A stretch of 64,000 nucleotides of DNA from DAOUEO01 sp963763495 (GTDB taxonomy: Bacteria; Chloroflexota; Dehalococcoidia; DSTF01; JALHUB01), in NCBI GenBank assembly GCA_963763495.1, contig CAVXOY010000013.1, positions 11,019 to 75,018 on the forward strand, given 5' to 3'. The notes under the pieces are model-generated. The model saw only the letters and a list, made by a program, of their open reading frames with translations, did no database searches and had not been told where the DNA came from. How positions within the stretch are numbered: the first letter of the stretch is position 1; every line of letters begins with the position of its first letter. This document shows, one piece after another, positions 38,772-47,831 of the stretch. Both the position numbers and the translations under genes were made by a program.

Positions 38772-40022
38772 ATGTACACCGAATTGAACCCCGGTCTTAC
38801 GCAAACCCAGGTCTCCCTGAAGGAGGAGACCCATCGGTTTGCCGCCGAGGTGTTGCGGCCGGCGAGCATCGAACTGGACAAGCTAGCCGATCCGGAGGAC
38901 GTAATAAAGGAAGGCTCAGCCTTCTGGGACGTATTTCGCAAGTACTTCGAACTGGAACGCCATCTCGCGGGCATGCCCGAGGAGTTGGGCGGCACCACCA
39001 TGGACCCGCTGGAGCGCCAGATCGTTGGTGAGGAGATGGGATGGGGCTCGGCCGACCTCGCAATAGGGCTGGGCGTGGTCTCTTCACCATTCTCCATGGC
39101 TGTCGTTGCGTCGCAGCTATTTGGCGACCGGCGGCTTGTAGATGAACTCGTGGTGCCATACGCAAAGGACAGGGAGGCAAAGTACATCGGTTGCTGGGCA
39201 ATCACGGAGCCGCAGCACGGCGCGGACACGACCGTGGCCACACTGCCCGGGTATACGGATAACCCCGCTGTTTCGCTCGAGACCAGAGCTAGGCGTGACG
39301 GCGATGACTGGATAATCAGCGGCGCGAAGTCGGCTTGGGTATCCAACGGTACGATTGCCACCCATGGCATGGTGCACTTCGCTGTCGACCGTGCGAAAGG
39401 GCCGGCTTCTACAGCCATAGCGATCATCCCTCTCAATCTGCCCGGCGTATCAAAAGGGAAGCCGCTGAACAAACTCGGTCAGCGGGCGCTCAATCAGGGA
39501 GAAGTCTTCTTCGACGATGTGCGGATCCCCGACTACTACGTTGTCGTAAAGCCTGAGTTATACCCGCTAGTGGAGGATATGATCCTTTCTGTTGCTAACG
39601 GGGGCATGTCGGCGACTTTCACGGGGCTGGCGCAGGCCGCTTTCGAGGAGGCGATGACCTACTGCAAGCAACGTGTCCAGGGTGGCAAACCTCTCTGCGA
39701 GCACCAGTTGGTGCAGCGGAAGCTGTTCGATATGTTCATTAAGGTGGAATCATCACGGGCCTTCTCACGGGCGCTGCTAACGTACAACGGCCAGGCGGCG
39801 ATCCCCTTGTCGCGATTCGCTGTCGCGGGGAAGGTCTACGCTACACAAACCGCCTTCGAGGTGGCGAGCGATGCTGTCCAGCTCTTTGGCGGCTACGGGC
39901 TATCGAAGGAGTTCCTGGTCGAGAAGCTGTTCAGGGATGCCCGGGCATCAATGATTGAGGACGGCGCGAACGACGTACTTGCCTTGACTGCCTCCCGCCA
40001 ACTCATTGATACTCACCTTTAG
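38772..40022 (+). CDS. acyl-CoA dehydrogenase (paralogue 1)
   Basis: 416-residue FAD enzyme that forms alpha,beta-unsaturated acyl-CoA. Landmarks are CWAITEPQHGADTT (FAD/substrate loop), an IISGAKSAWVSNG strand, FFDDVRIP, the helical-domain CKQRVQGGKPLCEHQLVQRKL and QLFGGYGLSKEFLVEKLFRDARASMIEDGAND, where the Glu of IEDG aligns near the catalytic base of classical enzymes. It is closely related to the gene at 52714-53966 and more distantly to 51335-52574. AATAGGAGTGCGGT precedes ATG. A perfect AATCG-ACTTG-CGATT inverted repeat (38727-38741) lies in its upstream region. Likely substrate: a CoA thioester of a carboxylic acid from the surrounding pathway. Confidence 0.93.
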   Translation: MYTELNPGLTQTQVSLKEETHRFAAEVLRPASIELDKLADPEDVIKEGSAFWDVFRKYFELERHLAGMPEELGGTTMDPLERQIVGEEMGWGSADLAIGLGVVSSPFSMAVVASQLFGDRRLVDELVVPYAKDREAKYIGCWAITEPQHGADTTVATLPGYTDNPAVSLETRARRDGDDWIISGAKSAWVSNGTIATHGMVHFAVDRAKGPASTAIAIIPLNLPGVSKGKPLNKLGQRALNQGEVFFDDVRIPDYYVVVKPELYPLVEDMILSVANGGMSATFTGLAQAAFEEAMTYCKQRVQGGKPLCEHQLVQRKLFDMFIKVESSRAFSRALLTYNGQAAIPLSRFAVAGKVYATQTAFEVASDAVQLFGGYGLSKEFLVEKLFRDARASMIEDGANDVLALTASRQLIDTHL

Positions 40023-40218
40023 CGGGCAGCATAATAGGCGCGCGATGCACATCGGCGCTGAGGCAAAGCAAGTGATCTGGGCGCATCGGGCCCAAGTCGG
40101 CGTCGTCAACCAATGCGCAGATAGTGCCGTCGCTGCCCGGCAACTCGACATAATAGTGGCGAGGCTGCAGTCTGCAGCGTGAGCCCAGAGGCGAGAATTA
40201 GGGGAACGGGGGAAAGCA

Positions 40219-41401
40219 ATGGATCTTCGAGACACACCGGAAGAAGCGGCCTGGCGACAGGAAGTCCGCGCGTTCATCGATAAGGAACTGCCGCAGAGGT
40301 TCAAGGATGAGCCGATGGACTCGGAAGAGGCAGCGGCGCTCTGGGGTGATCCAGACATGATGGCGTGGCGCAGCAAGTTGGCGGAGCGGGGGTGGATCGC
40401 CCCGTCATGGCCCAAGGAATACGGCGGCGCTGCCTTTCACTTTGATGCAGCAGTTCATCATGGGAGAGGAGATGGCGGAGGCGTACGCTCCTTCCGTCGG
40501 TGGGGCCGGCATATCGATGGTCGGGCCGACTCTCATAGCGCACGGTACAGAGGAGCAGAAGAAAGAGTTTCTGCCCAAGATACTGTCCGGCGAGACCTTC
40601 TTCTGTCAGGGTTTCAGCGAACCTGAGGCCGGCTCGGACCTGGCATCGCTGCGCACCCGGGCTGTCCGCGATGGTGACGAGTACGTGATCAACGGACAGA
40701 AGACATGGACGAGCATGGCTCACCATTCTAACTGGATGTTCTTGCTGGCGCGGACGGACGCTGAAGCGCCGAAGCACAAGGGGATAAGCTACTTTCTGGT
40801 GGAGATGAAGACTCCGGGTATTGAAGTGCGGCCGCTGCCGGACATCACGGGGAACGTGATGTTCAACGAGGTCTTCTTCGACAACGTGCGGGTGCCGGCG
40901 ACGAACATAGTAGGGGAGGAGAACCGGGGCTGGTACATTGCCACGACGACCCTCGACTTCGAGCGGGCGTCTGCCATAGGCGCCGTCGTGGCGCTGCGGC
41001 AGACCGTCGAGCAGCTCATTCGAATCGCCAAAGAAGGCGGCGAGATGAGCACTCTGAGCCGGAACCCCGGCCTGCGGCAGGAGCTGGCGGACCGGATGAT
41101 AGAGGTGCAGGTAACCCGGCTCATGGCCTACCAGATCGTCTCGATGCTGGGACGAGGGCTGATTCCCAACTACCAGGCATCGATGCTGAAGACGTTCGCG
41201 ACGGAGACAGTGCAGCGTGTCGCCGGGACGGGCGTGCATCTCCTGGGCCTGTACGGCGGGTTGTATGGGGAGAAGGCGCCGGAGAAAGGCGCTATCTCCC
41301 GAAGCTACCTCAACACACTGGGGCTGACGATTGCTGCCGGGACATCAGAGATTCAGCGCAACATCATCGCTACGAGGGGGCTGGGCCTGCCACGACAGTA
41401 G
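40219..41401 (+). CDS. acyl-CoA dehydrogenase, FadE/actinobacterial type (one frame break)
   Basis: About 394 residues joined across a break near 40437. It belongs to a different branch from the neighbour: N-terminus RDTPEEAAWRQEVRAFI, then WIAPSWPKEYGG, FCQGFSEPEAGSDLASLRTRA (FAD loop), YVINGQKTWTS and a C-terminal AAGTSEIQRNIIATRGLGLPR, where the classical catalytic Glu (as in YEGT) is replaced, as in many FadE-like dehydrogenases acting on branched or cyclic acyl groups. Such enzymes often work as heteromers of two different subunits, and the adjacent 38772 gene could be a partner, although their branches differ. The start at 40219 has GGGGGAAAGCA upstream. Confidence 0.92.
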
Positions 41402-41464
41402 TAAGAGATGATGGAATTGGCATGGGATATGCCTTCAGTGAATCCTGAGGATGGCAGGGAAAAA

Positions 41465-41499
41465 TAGTACTTGCTATTAACTTTTCCGGGGGATATACT
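41465..41499 (+). promoter_or_regulatory. TetR gene promoter with overlapping inverted-repeat operator candidate
   Basis: TTGCTA (41471-41476) and TATACT (41494-41499), 17-base spacer, are immediately followed by the GAGGAGGA ribosome binding site. TAGTA-CTTGC-TATTA (41465-41479) overlaps the -35 box, a position that would give autorepression. Confidence 0.65.
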
Positions 41500-41516
41500 A
41501 CCGCCGAGGAGGAACT

Positions 41517-42164
41517 ATGAGTCGAAGTTCGGTAGCTGCGCGCGCTCCCCAGAAGCGCCGGGTAGCGACAACGGAGCGTCTGCTTGATGCCGCGGCGGAG
41601 GTCTTTATCGAGCAAGGATACGACCGAACCAAGGTCGCTGATATAGCCCTTCGTGCGTCCGTCACTGTGGGCGCTATCTACTCCAACTTCCGAGGCAAGG
41701 CAGATATTCTGCTGGAGGTCATGCGGAGACGCCTGAAGCAGCAGCAGGATGAGGTCAAAGAGTACGTCAAGTCAAGGCCGGACATAAGCACAGCGATCCT
41801 TGCCCTCGCCCGTGATCGAAACCAGCCCGGCATGGCGGAAACGCGGGCATTGACTCTGGAGATCTTCGCCGCCGCGCGGCGAGACCCTGCCGTTCGCGAG
41901 GTGGTCGCTGACCTGCTGATGGGAACGATAAGGTTCATGACGTCTCGGATAAAGGCTGCTCAAGAAGAAGGGCTTATTGACAAGGATGTGCACGCGCCGA
42001 CTCTGGCCTGGCTCTACGTGATTCCGGCAGCCGGTGAGGCCTTCGCCGAGGCGGCCGGCCTGGAGCTACCCCCGTTGGACGGGTGGCTGCCGCTTCTGGA
42101 GAGAATCACCCGCGCGGTTGCGGCTCCGGGCGCTGCACCTTCATTGGATAATCTCAAGCGGTAA
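41517..42164 (+). CDS. TetR/AcrR family transcriptional regulator
   Basis: 215 residues. The N-terminal DNA-binding domain follows the family pattern: TTERLLDAAAEVFIEQGYDRTKVADIALRAS with the recognition helix VTVGAIYSNFRGKADILLEV. The ligand-binding half is all-helical. GAGGAGGA lies just before ATG at 41517. It sits between acyl-CoA dehydrogenase genes and a substrate-import operon, so an acyl-CoA or imported ligand is a likely inducer (inference). The inverted repeat over its own promoter, and similar ones before the enoyl-CoA hydratase and SDR genes, suggest a small local regulon. After the stop, a GCGGGA/TCCCGC hairpin at 42283-42300 may terminate the transcript. Confidence 0.93.
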   Translation: MSRSSVAARAPQKRRVATTERLLDAAAEVFIEQGYDRTKVADIALRASVTVGAIYSNFRGKADILLEVMRRRLKQQQDEVKEYVKSRPDISTAILALARDRNQPGMAETRALTLEIFAAARRDPAVREVVADLLMGTIRFMTSRIKAAQEEGLIDKDVHAPTLAWLYVIPAAGEAFAEAAGLELPPLDGWLPLLERITRAVAAPGAAPSLDNLKR

Positions 42165-42366
42165 CAGGGCGCTCATTTCGCCGTGAGATGCAGCGAGAAG
42201 AACGGGAGATATGCCCGGGTTCCGGTTGGCCGGGTGCGTGGGTAGTGTCGCTGCTGCGCGGTGAGAGTGTCGTGTGATCCAGGCGGGAATTCGCTCCCGC
42301 TTCAATATCCGCCGGCGCGGAGAGTCTAGTCTGGTGAATGATCCTTAGCCAAAACGGAGGACAACA

Positions 42367-44013
42367 ATGCAGGATACCAACTACTGGCTTGACAGGGGAC
42401 GGCGGCGGGTGCTGAGTCGGCGTCTTTCGCGGCGGCGGCTCATCCAGATGGGCGCGCTAGGCTCGGCGGGCGCGGTAGCGCTGGCAGTCGGGTGCGGCGG
42501 CGGAGATGACGGAAATGGAGGGAAAGCTACCGCGGGGCCGGGAGGCACTGCAGCGGCAGGGACGCCCCAACCCGGCGGCAAGGTCACGATTGCCTCCAAT
42601 GCCCCCGTTTCGTCGCTGGATCCCGCCATCTGGTCTCTGGGAAGCGACAAGTACGTCACCTACAACGTCTACGACTGGCCGGCTACTCAGGGAACTGACG
42701 AGACCGGCGCTTTGACTGTGTTGCCCAACCTCGCGGAATCGTTCGAATGGGTCGACAACACGCACCTCGCCTTCCGCTGGCGTCAGGGCGTCAAGTTCCA
42801 TGACGGGACCGACTTCAATTCCGATGCCATACAGGCGTACTACAAACGCGTCCTCGACCCAGAGACCAAATCGCCGCGGGCAGCAGAACTGAATACGCTC
42901 GACCACGTTGAGAGCTCAGACCTCTACAATTCAACGTATGTGCTGAAAAGCCCTGACGCGGTAGTAGCGGAGCTCGCGCTGAGTTTTTGGACATCCTGTA
43001 TTCCCTCACCGGCTGCGTCGGACTTGGACGAGAAGCCGATCGGTACGGGGCCATTCATATTCAAGAGCCAGCAGCCCGGCGCTTCCTACGAACTGGTGAA
43101 GAATCCGGACTATTGGCGCCCCGGTGAGCCCTACCTGGACGGTTACTCTGTTAGAGTCATCCCTGACAAGGCCGTGGCCGCTGCCGCCCTCAAATCGGGA
43201 GAGGTTGACATGGTGGCGACTCTCGAAGTGCGGGATATCGCTCAGTTCAAGCAAGACCCCAACTTCAACGTCGTCACCCAGGGCGTCGGAGCGAAGAAGG
43301 TCTACGTCAACAACAACCGCGGCGCCTGCAAGGACGAGAGAGTCCGGAAGGCTCTCTCACTGGCTGTGAACCGCCAGGAGTTTATCGACCGCTATGCCGG
43401 TGAGGCCTTCATAACTCCCGGTCCCCTGATCAAGGGTGGAACTTTTGCCAACCCCGATGAGCCGGACCCGCAGTACGACCCGGAACAGGCAAAGCAACTC
43501 CTGACGGCGGCCGGTTACCCGGATGGGTTGGAGTTCGAGAAGATGTACACGACGACCGAACCGGCGGACCAGACTGACGCTCAGGTGCTTCAGGCCCAGT
43601 GGGCAGATGCGGGGATCAAGACCAATGTGGACTATGTGGCAACGGCCCAGGCCGGCGTAAGGCTGGCGACAGGCGACTACGAGCTGGCCATGGGTGGTGC
43701 CTTCGGCGAGGGTGACGACTATGAGTTGCGCAACGTCTATCACAGCAAGGGCGTGTTCAACGGTGGCTCACTCACCGACCCCGAAATCGATCGCCTGATC
43801 GACTCCGCCAAGCTGGAGCTGAACCCGGACGAGCGAAAGAAGATCTACTGGCAGGTGCAGAAGACCATCATGGAGAAGACGATGGCCGTCTTCATCGTCG
43901 GTTTGCCCACGAGAGTTGTCGTGGCGAAGCGTGTCCAGGGCTATGCCCCCGATCTGGCTGTGAAGGGTGAGCCGCGCATGCAGTTCCAGTGGCGGAAGAT
44001 CTGGGTCAGCTAG
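42367..44013 (+). CDS. family-5 ABC solute-binding lipoprotein with Tat-like leader
   Basis: 548-residue extracytoplasmic receptor. The leader holds twin-arginine stretches (LSRRRLIQMGALGSAG) and a lipobox (ALAVGC) before a Gly-rich linker. The mature fold has SLDPAIWSLG at its start, a FRWRQGVKFHDGTDF motif, GTGPFIF, the VRKALSLAVNRQEF helix and a C-terminal LPTRVVVAKRVQGY region, all SBP_bac_5 hallmarks. AACGGAGGACAACA precedes ATG. Two permease genes follow, but no ATPase gene is found before the next unrelated gene. The relative at 21896 is likewise near a URO-D gene. Peptides, glycosides and other small molecules are all possible ligands. Confidence 0.93.
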   Translation: MQDTNYWLDRGRRRVLSRRLSRRRLIQMGALGSAGAVALAVGCGGGDDGNGGKATAGPGGTAAAGTPQPGGKVTIASNAPVSSLDPAIWSLGSDKYVTYNVYDWPATQGTDETGALTVLPNLAESFEWVDNTHLAFRWRQGVKFHDGTDFNSDAIQAYYKRVLDPETKSPRAAELNTLDHVESSDLYNSTYVLKSPDAVVAELALSFWTSCIPSPAASDLDEKPIGTGPFIFKSQQPGASYELVKNPDYWRPGEPYLDGYSVRVIPDKAVAAAALKSGEVDMVATLEVRDIAQFKQDPNFNVVTQGVGAKKVYVNNNRGACKDERVRKALSLAVNRQEFIDRYAGEAFITPGPLIKGGTFANPDEPDPQYDPEQAKQLLTAAGYPDGLEFEKMYTTTEPADQTDAQVLQAQWADAGIKTNVDYVATAQAGVRLATGDYELAMGGAFGEGDDYELRNVYHSKGVFNGGSLTDPEIDRLIDSAKLELNPDERKKIYWQVQKTIMEKTMAVFIVGLPTRVVVAKRVQGYAPDLAVKGEPRMQFQWRKIWVS

Positions 44014-44070
44014 TCAGGGCACGTGACGGCATGAAGGCTCTGTCACAGCTTTGGCTTCGAGGGTCTCAGG

Positions 44071-45015
44071 ATGGCTAGACTTGTAGTCGCAAGGCTATTC
44101 CAGGCGGTTATCGTCCTGCTCCTGCTCACGCTGGTGGTCTTTGCCCTGCTCCGGCTCGTACCGGGCGACCCGATCCTCCAGATACTCGGTCCCTATGCTG
44201 ACAGGGAAACGATGGAGCAGTTGCGGGAGCAGTTGGGATTCAACCAGCCGGTGTATGAGCAGTATGCCTCCTGGCTCGGCAACCTGCTCAGGGGAGACCT
44301 GGGTGACTCCATTATCAGTCGCCAGTCTGTGATGGAGATACTAACGGGGCGCATTCCCGTAACGCTGCAGGTAGCACTCGGCGCCTGGGCAGTCACCATC
44401 GCTATCGGCCTACCTGCCGGCATCATCGCTGCTTTGACCAGGAACCGCTGGCCCGACTACCTTTTCTCAATTTTCGCGGTCGGAGGCGTGGCAATGCCCA
44501 GTTTCTGGCTGGCGATCATGATGATCATCGTGTTTGCCGTCCACCTGGGCTGGGTGCCCACCAGCGGCTTTGTAAGCCCGACGACAGACTTCTGGAAGAG
44601 CATGCAACTCTCTTTGATGCCGTGGCTGGTCGCGGGCATCGGCGGCGCGGCCGTGCTTATGCGCCAGACGCGCTCTGCCCTTTTGGAGGTGCTTGGGCAG
44701 GACTACATCAGGACGGCGACGGCCAAGGGTCTCGCTCACCGCGTTGTAGTTTTGAGACATGCCTTGAAGAACGCGATGATTCCAGTTGTGACGATCATCG
44801 GCTTGGCGCTGGGGAACCTGCTGGCAGGCGCGGTAATCGTCGAGGTCGTCTTTGGCCTGCCGGGGATGGGCAGACTGCTCGTCGAGTCTCTCTGGACCCA
44901 CGACTATCCGGTTGTCCAGGGTATCGTCCTGATAGTGGGCATATCGGTGGTGTTGTCGAACCTTCTGGTCGACATCGCCTACGGTTGGCTCGACCCTCGC
45001 GTCAGATACGGGTAG
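44071..45015 (+). CDS. DppB-type ABC transporter permease
   Basis: 314-residue integral membrane protein with six predicted helices. The N-terminus (LFQAVIVLLLLTLVVFALLRLVPGDP) is the standard DppB/OppB start. A GIPVTLQVALGAWAVTI-like segment and the EAA loop near QDYIRTATAKGLAHRVVVLRHALKNA, which contacts the ATPase, are present. The closing motif is PGMGRLLVESLWTHDYPVVQG. It forms a heterodimeric channel with the next gene product. ATG at 44071 is 57 bases after the receptor stop; the preceding sequence (GGGTCTCAGG) is a weak binding site. Confidence 0.94.
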   Translation: MARLVVARLFQAVIVLLLLTLVVFALLRLVPGDPILQILGPYADRETMEQLREQLGFNQPVYEQYASWLGNLLRGDLGDSIISRQSVMEILTGRIPVTLQVALGAWAVTIAIGLPAGIIAALTRNRWPDYLFSIFAVGGVAMPSFWLAIMMIIVFAVHLGWVPTSGFVSPTTDFWKSMQLSLMPWLVAGIGGAAVLMRQTRSALLEVLGQDYIRTATAKGLAHRVVVLRHALKNAMIPVVTIIGLALGNLLAGAVIVEVVFGLPGMGRLLVESLWTHDYPVVQGIVLIVGISVVLSNLLVDIAYGWLDPRVRYG

Positions 45016-45024
45016 GTGGGAGTG

Positions 45025-45921
45025 ATGGAGGCCGGCACAGCAGTCCAGGACTTGGGTTCGACCATAAGCAGAACGAAGGCGTTCGTTCTATGTACTCCGT
45101 CAACTGGTCAAGCGACGCACCGCTCTCGCTGGGGCTGATCATTGTTGCCGCCGTGGTCTTCATGGCCGTCTTTGCGCCGCTGATCTCGCCCTAGTGATCC
45201 CTTGAAACAGAACGTCAGCAACGGTTTCAAGATGCCTACTCTCTCCCATCCGCTGGGCACTGACGATTTGGGGCGAGATACGTTGAGCCGCATCATCTAT
45301 GGGTCTCGGACCTCGCTCCAGGTCGGCGTCTTCGCGATCGGCCTGGGCGCGGCGATTGGCATTGTTCTCGGCATGCTCTCCGGCTACTTTCGCGGGGTTA
45401 TCGATATGGTGGTGATGAGAGTCATGGACGCTCTGCTGGCGCTCCCCGGCCTGCTTCTGACGATCGCCATCGCCAGCTCTCTTGGCACCGGCCTCAAGGC
45501 GCTTTGCATTGCAGTAGGGGTGGCGGCGGTACCTCATTTCGCCAGAGTGCTCAGAGGGAGCGTATTGGTAACCAGAGATCTTGACTATGTTCAGGCGGCG
45601 AGGACCATCGGCGCCAACGATCTGAGGATCATGCTCTGTCACGTCTGGCCCAACTGCCTGCAACCGATAGTCGTCCAGGCTACCCTGGGCGTTGGCATCG
45701 CGATCCTGATTGCGGCGGGGGCAAGCTTTCTCGGTGTCGGCGTCAAGCCACCTGCGCCTGACTGGGGTCAGATGATAAACACCGGCCACCAGTATCAGTT
45801 CAGCAACTGGTGGCTCTCGGTGCCTCCCGGAGTCGCCATCATGCTCACCGTGATGGGGTTCAACCTCCTGGGAGACGGCCTGAGAGATGCGCTCGATCCT
45901 CGCCTCAGGGGTGTAGGCTAA
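45025..45921 (+). CDS. DppC-type ABC transporter permease (two frame breaks)
   Basis: Second channel subunit of the importer. ATG at 45025 with GGTGGGAG upstream begins about 10 bases after the dppB-like stop. The frame breaks near 45085 and 45193 are inferred from the family-typical order: APLSLGLIIVAAVVFMAVFAPLISP (first helix), then DPLKQN and HPLGTDDLGRDTLSRIIYGSRTSLQVG, which is the DppC hallmark. The EAA loop is in DYVQAARTIGANDLRIMLCHVWPN and the C-terminus is GDGLRDALDPRLRG. Corrected length is about 298 residues. The DppD/DppF-type ATPases are absent from the window, so the transporter must use ATPases encoded elsewhere or has lost them. Confidence 0.88.
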
Positions 45922-46020
45922 GCCGAGCGCCGGCAGGCGACATCCCCGACACATCGCGCATGCTCATGCCGGGTCGAAGGACTGCCGGACTGAGGAGAGT
46001 GCGGCACAGAGGAGTGGTAG

Positions 46021-47181
46021 ATGACGACGTTGGCTGGCCAGACATCCAGTGGGAAGCGCTCTCCGGACTTCGAGAACTTGCGGCGTACCCTTCTCAGGCA
46101 AGGACCGCCTGGGCCGGTCCCTTTCATCGAGCTGGGCGCCGACCCAGCGACCATGGAATCGGTACTAGGCGAGAAGTTCCCCGTCGATCTCCCTGCACTC
46201 GTGGCCAGACTGTCAACTGGAAAACTCACGGCGGATGACCTGCTCAACGCCAAGCAGGTCATCGACATGATAGTGCGCTTCTGGTACGAGACCGGCCACG
46301 ACTACGTCCCCATGTTCCCCGGTCTTGAGTTCGGGCGAAACTACCTGCCGGTCGACGACACTGCTGACACAAAGAACTGGGAAAGCGGACAACGCTTCTG
46401 GCAGGATGAGAATAGCGGGCCCATCCAGACCTGGGAGGATTTCGAGCGCTACCCCTGGCCGAAGCCGGAAGAGATCAACTACGCCGCTATTGAATACCTG
46501 AATGCGACTATACCTGAGGGTATGAAGGTATGCGTCACCGGTAGCGGCGGGGTTGTCGAGAGCACCGTCTGGCTCATGGGCCTGCAGCCGTTCGCCTACG
46601 CGCTCTACGATCGGCCGGACCTGGTGCAGGCTATCGTCGACAAGGTTGGTGAGCTTATCCTGACATCGGTCAAGACATCGCTTACCTATGACAACGTTGG
46701 CATGGTCTTCCAAGGCGATGACATGGGCTACTCAGGCGGAACGATGATCTCGCCGGTGGCCCTGCGCAAGTACTTCTTCCCTTACCATCGCCGTCTTGTC
46801 GAGGCTGCCCATGCCGCCGGCAAGCCCATCGTTCTTCACTCCTGCGGCAACCTGGAGAAGATCATGGACGATATCATCGACATGGGCTTCGACGCGAAAC
46901 ACTCCTTCGAAGACAAGATCATGACCGTCGAAGATGTCTACCAGCGTTGGGGAGAGCGAATCGCGGTGGCCGGCGGTGTCGACATGGACATTCTGGGGAG
47001 GGGGAGCGAGGAACAGGTGCGCCGCCGCACCCGCCAAATTCTTGAGGTCTGTGGTGTCAATGGCACCGGCTACTGCCTGGGCACGGGCAATACTGTCGCC
47101 AACTACATCCCCAGGCGGAACTACCTGGCGATGCTCGACGAAGGCCGCCGCTGGAACCGCGAGCACTTCGGGGCGGCGTAG
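46021..47181 (+). CDS. URO-D superfamily methyltransferase-like protein (MtaA/CmuA type)
   Basis: 386 residues. It is a close relative of the 25336 gene along its whole length (both have RQGPPGPVPF, WPKPE, ANYIPR and LDEGRRWN). The zinc triad is His273-x-Cys275 (LHSCGN) and Cys353 (GYCLGTGN). This is the site that activates a thiol or folate acceptor in corrinoid-linked methyltransferases, so a role in demethylating an imported compound is plausible. It follows the Dpp-type importer by about 100 bases and precedes a DUF35/thiolase pair. GGAGTGGTAG precedes ATG at 46021, a moderate binding site. No corrinoid-binding protein gene is nearby. Confidence 0.85.
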   Translation: MTTLAGQTSSGKRSPDFENLRRTLLRQGPPGPVPFIELGADPATMESVLGEKFPVDLPALVARLSTGKLTADDLLNAKQVIDMIVRFWYETGHDYVPMFPGLEFGRNYLPVDDTADTKNWESGQRFWQDENSGPIQTWEDFERYPWPKPEEINYAAIEYLNATIPEGMKVCVTGSGGVVESTVWLMGLQPFAYALYDRPDLVQAIVDKVGELILTSVKTSLTYDNVGMVFQGDDMGYSGGTMISPVALRKYFFPYHRRLVEAAHAAGKPIVLHSCGNLEKIMDDIIDMGFDAKHSFEDKIMTVEDVYQRWGERIAVAGGVDMDILGRGSEEQVRRRTRQILEVCGVNGTGYCLGTGNTVANYIPRRNYLAMLDEGRRWNREHFGAA

Positions 47182-47332
47182 CGGCAGGCTTATCGCCTTT
47201 CCCTGCCTCTCAATCCTACTCGACCACGCCCGCGTGAGTTGGCTATCGTGGGGCAGGACATGCTTGAAGCGAAAAACGATGGCTGATAATGTGGTAGTGG
47301 GCATCACATTCCCTTCGCGAAAGGAGTGACCG

Positions 47333-47770
47333 ATGAGTGACGCGAAAGATGAAGCGAAGACGAAGCGCATGGTACCTCTCAGGGAGGGTATATTCCGTCT
47401 GCCCGACTCGCCCGATGGCAAGCCGGTGCTGCTGGGGAGTCGTTGCCCGAAGTGCGCTGCCTACTACTTTCCCAAACGGCATATCTGTATCGCCTGCGGC
47501 CAGAACGGCCTCGACGAAGCGGAACTGAGCCCACGCGGAAAGATATGGACCTTCACAATCGCCCGCCAGACACCTCCCGGCTCCTGGATTGAGGCGCCCT
47601 ATGCCATCGCCGTGGTCGAACTTCCGGAGAAAGTGGCCATAAGGACGGTGCTGACCGACGTTGACCTAGACGCCGTGAAGGTGGGCATGGATGTCGAGAT
47701 AACCCTGGCCAAGATGAAAGAGGACGAGGAAGGCAACGACATCATGTCATACAAGTTCAAGCCGGTCTGA
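47333..47770 (+). CDS. DUF35 zinc-ribbon/OB-fold protein (ChsH2-like)
   Basis: 145-residue acyl-CoA-associated protein. The N-terminal rubredoxin-like zinc ribbon has Cys38, Cys41, Cys52 and Cys55 (CPKC and CIAC). It is followed by the OB-fold domain with GKIWTFTIARQ and PYAIAVVELPEKV strands. Such proteins bind acyl-CoA and pair with thiolase-like enzymes (steroid side-chain aldolases, acetone carboxylase-like and HMG-CoA systems). The thiolase gene follows 61 bases later, which fits such a complex. AAAGGAG lies seven bases before ATG at 47333. Confidence 0.92.
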   Translation: MSDAKDEAKTKRMVPLREGIFRLPDSPDGKPVLLGSRCPKCAAYYFPKRHICIACGQNGLDEAELSPRGKIWTFTIARQTPPGSWIEAPYAIAVVELPEKVAIRTVLTDVDLDAVKVGMDVEITLAKMKEDEEGNDIMSYKFKPV

Positions 47771-47831
47771 CGGAAGGCAGGGTCTTGCTGCGAGAAGCTG
47801 ATTCGTCGGCTAGCGACCTAGGAGGAATGCA

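Noticed and set aside
40301..41239. 312-residue minus-strand frame
   Set aside because: Antisense shadow of the acyl-CoA dehydrogenase gene.
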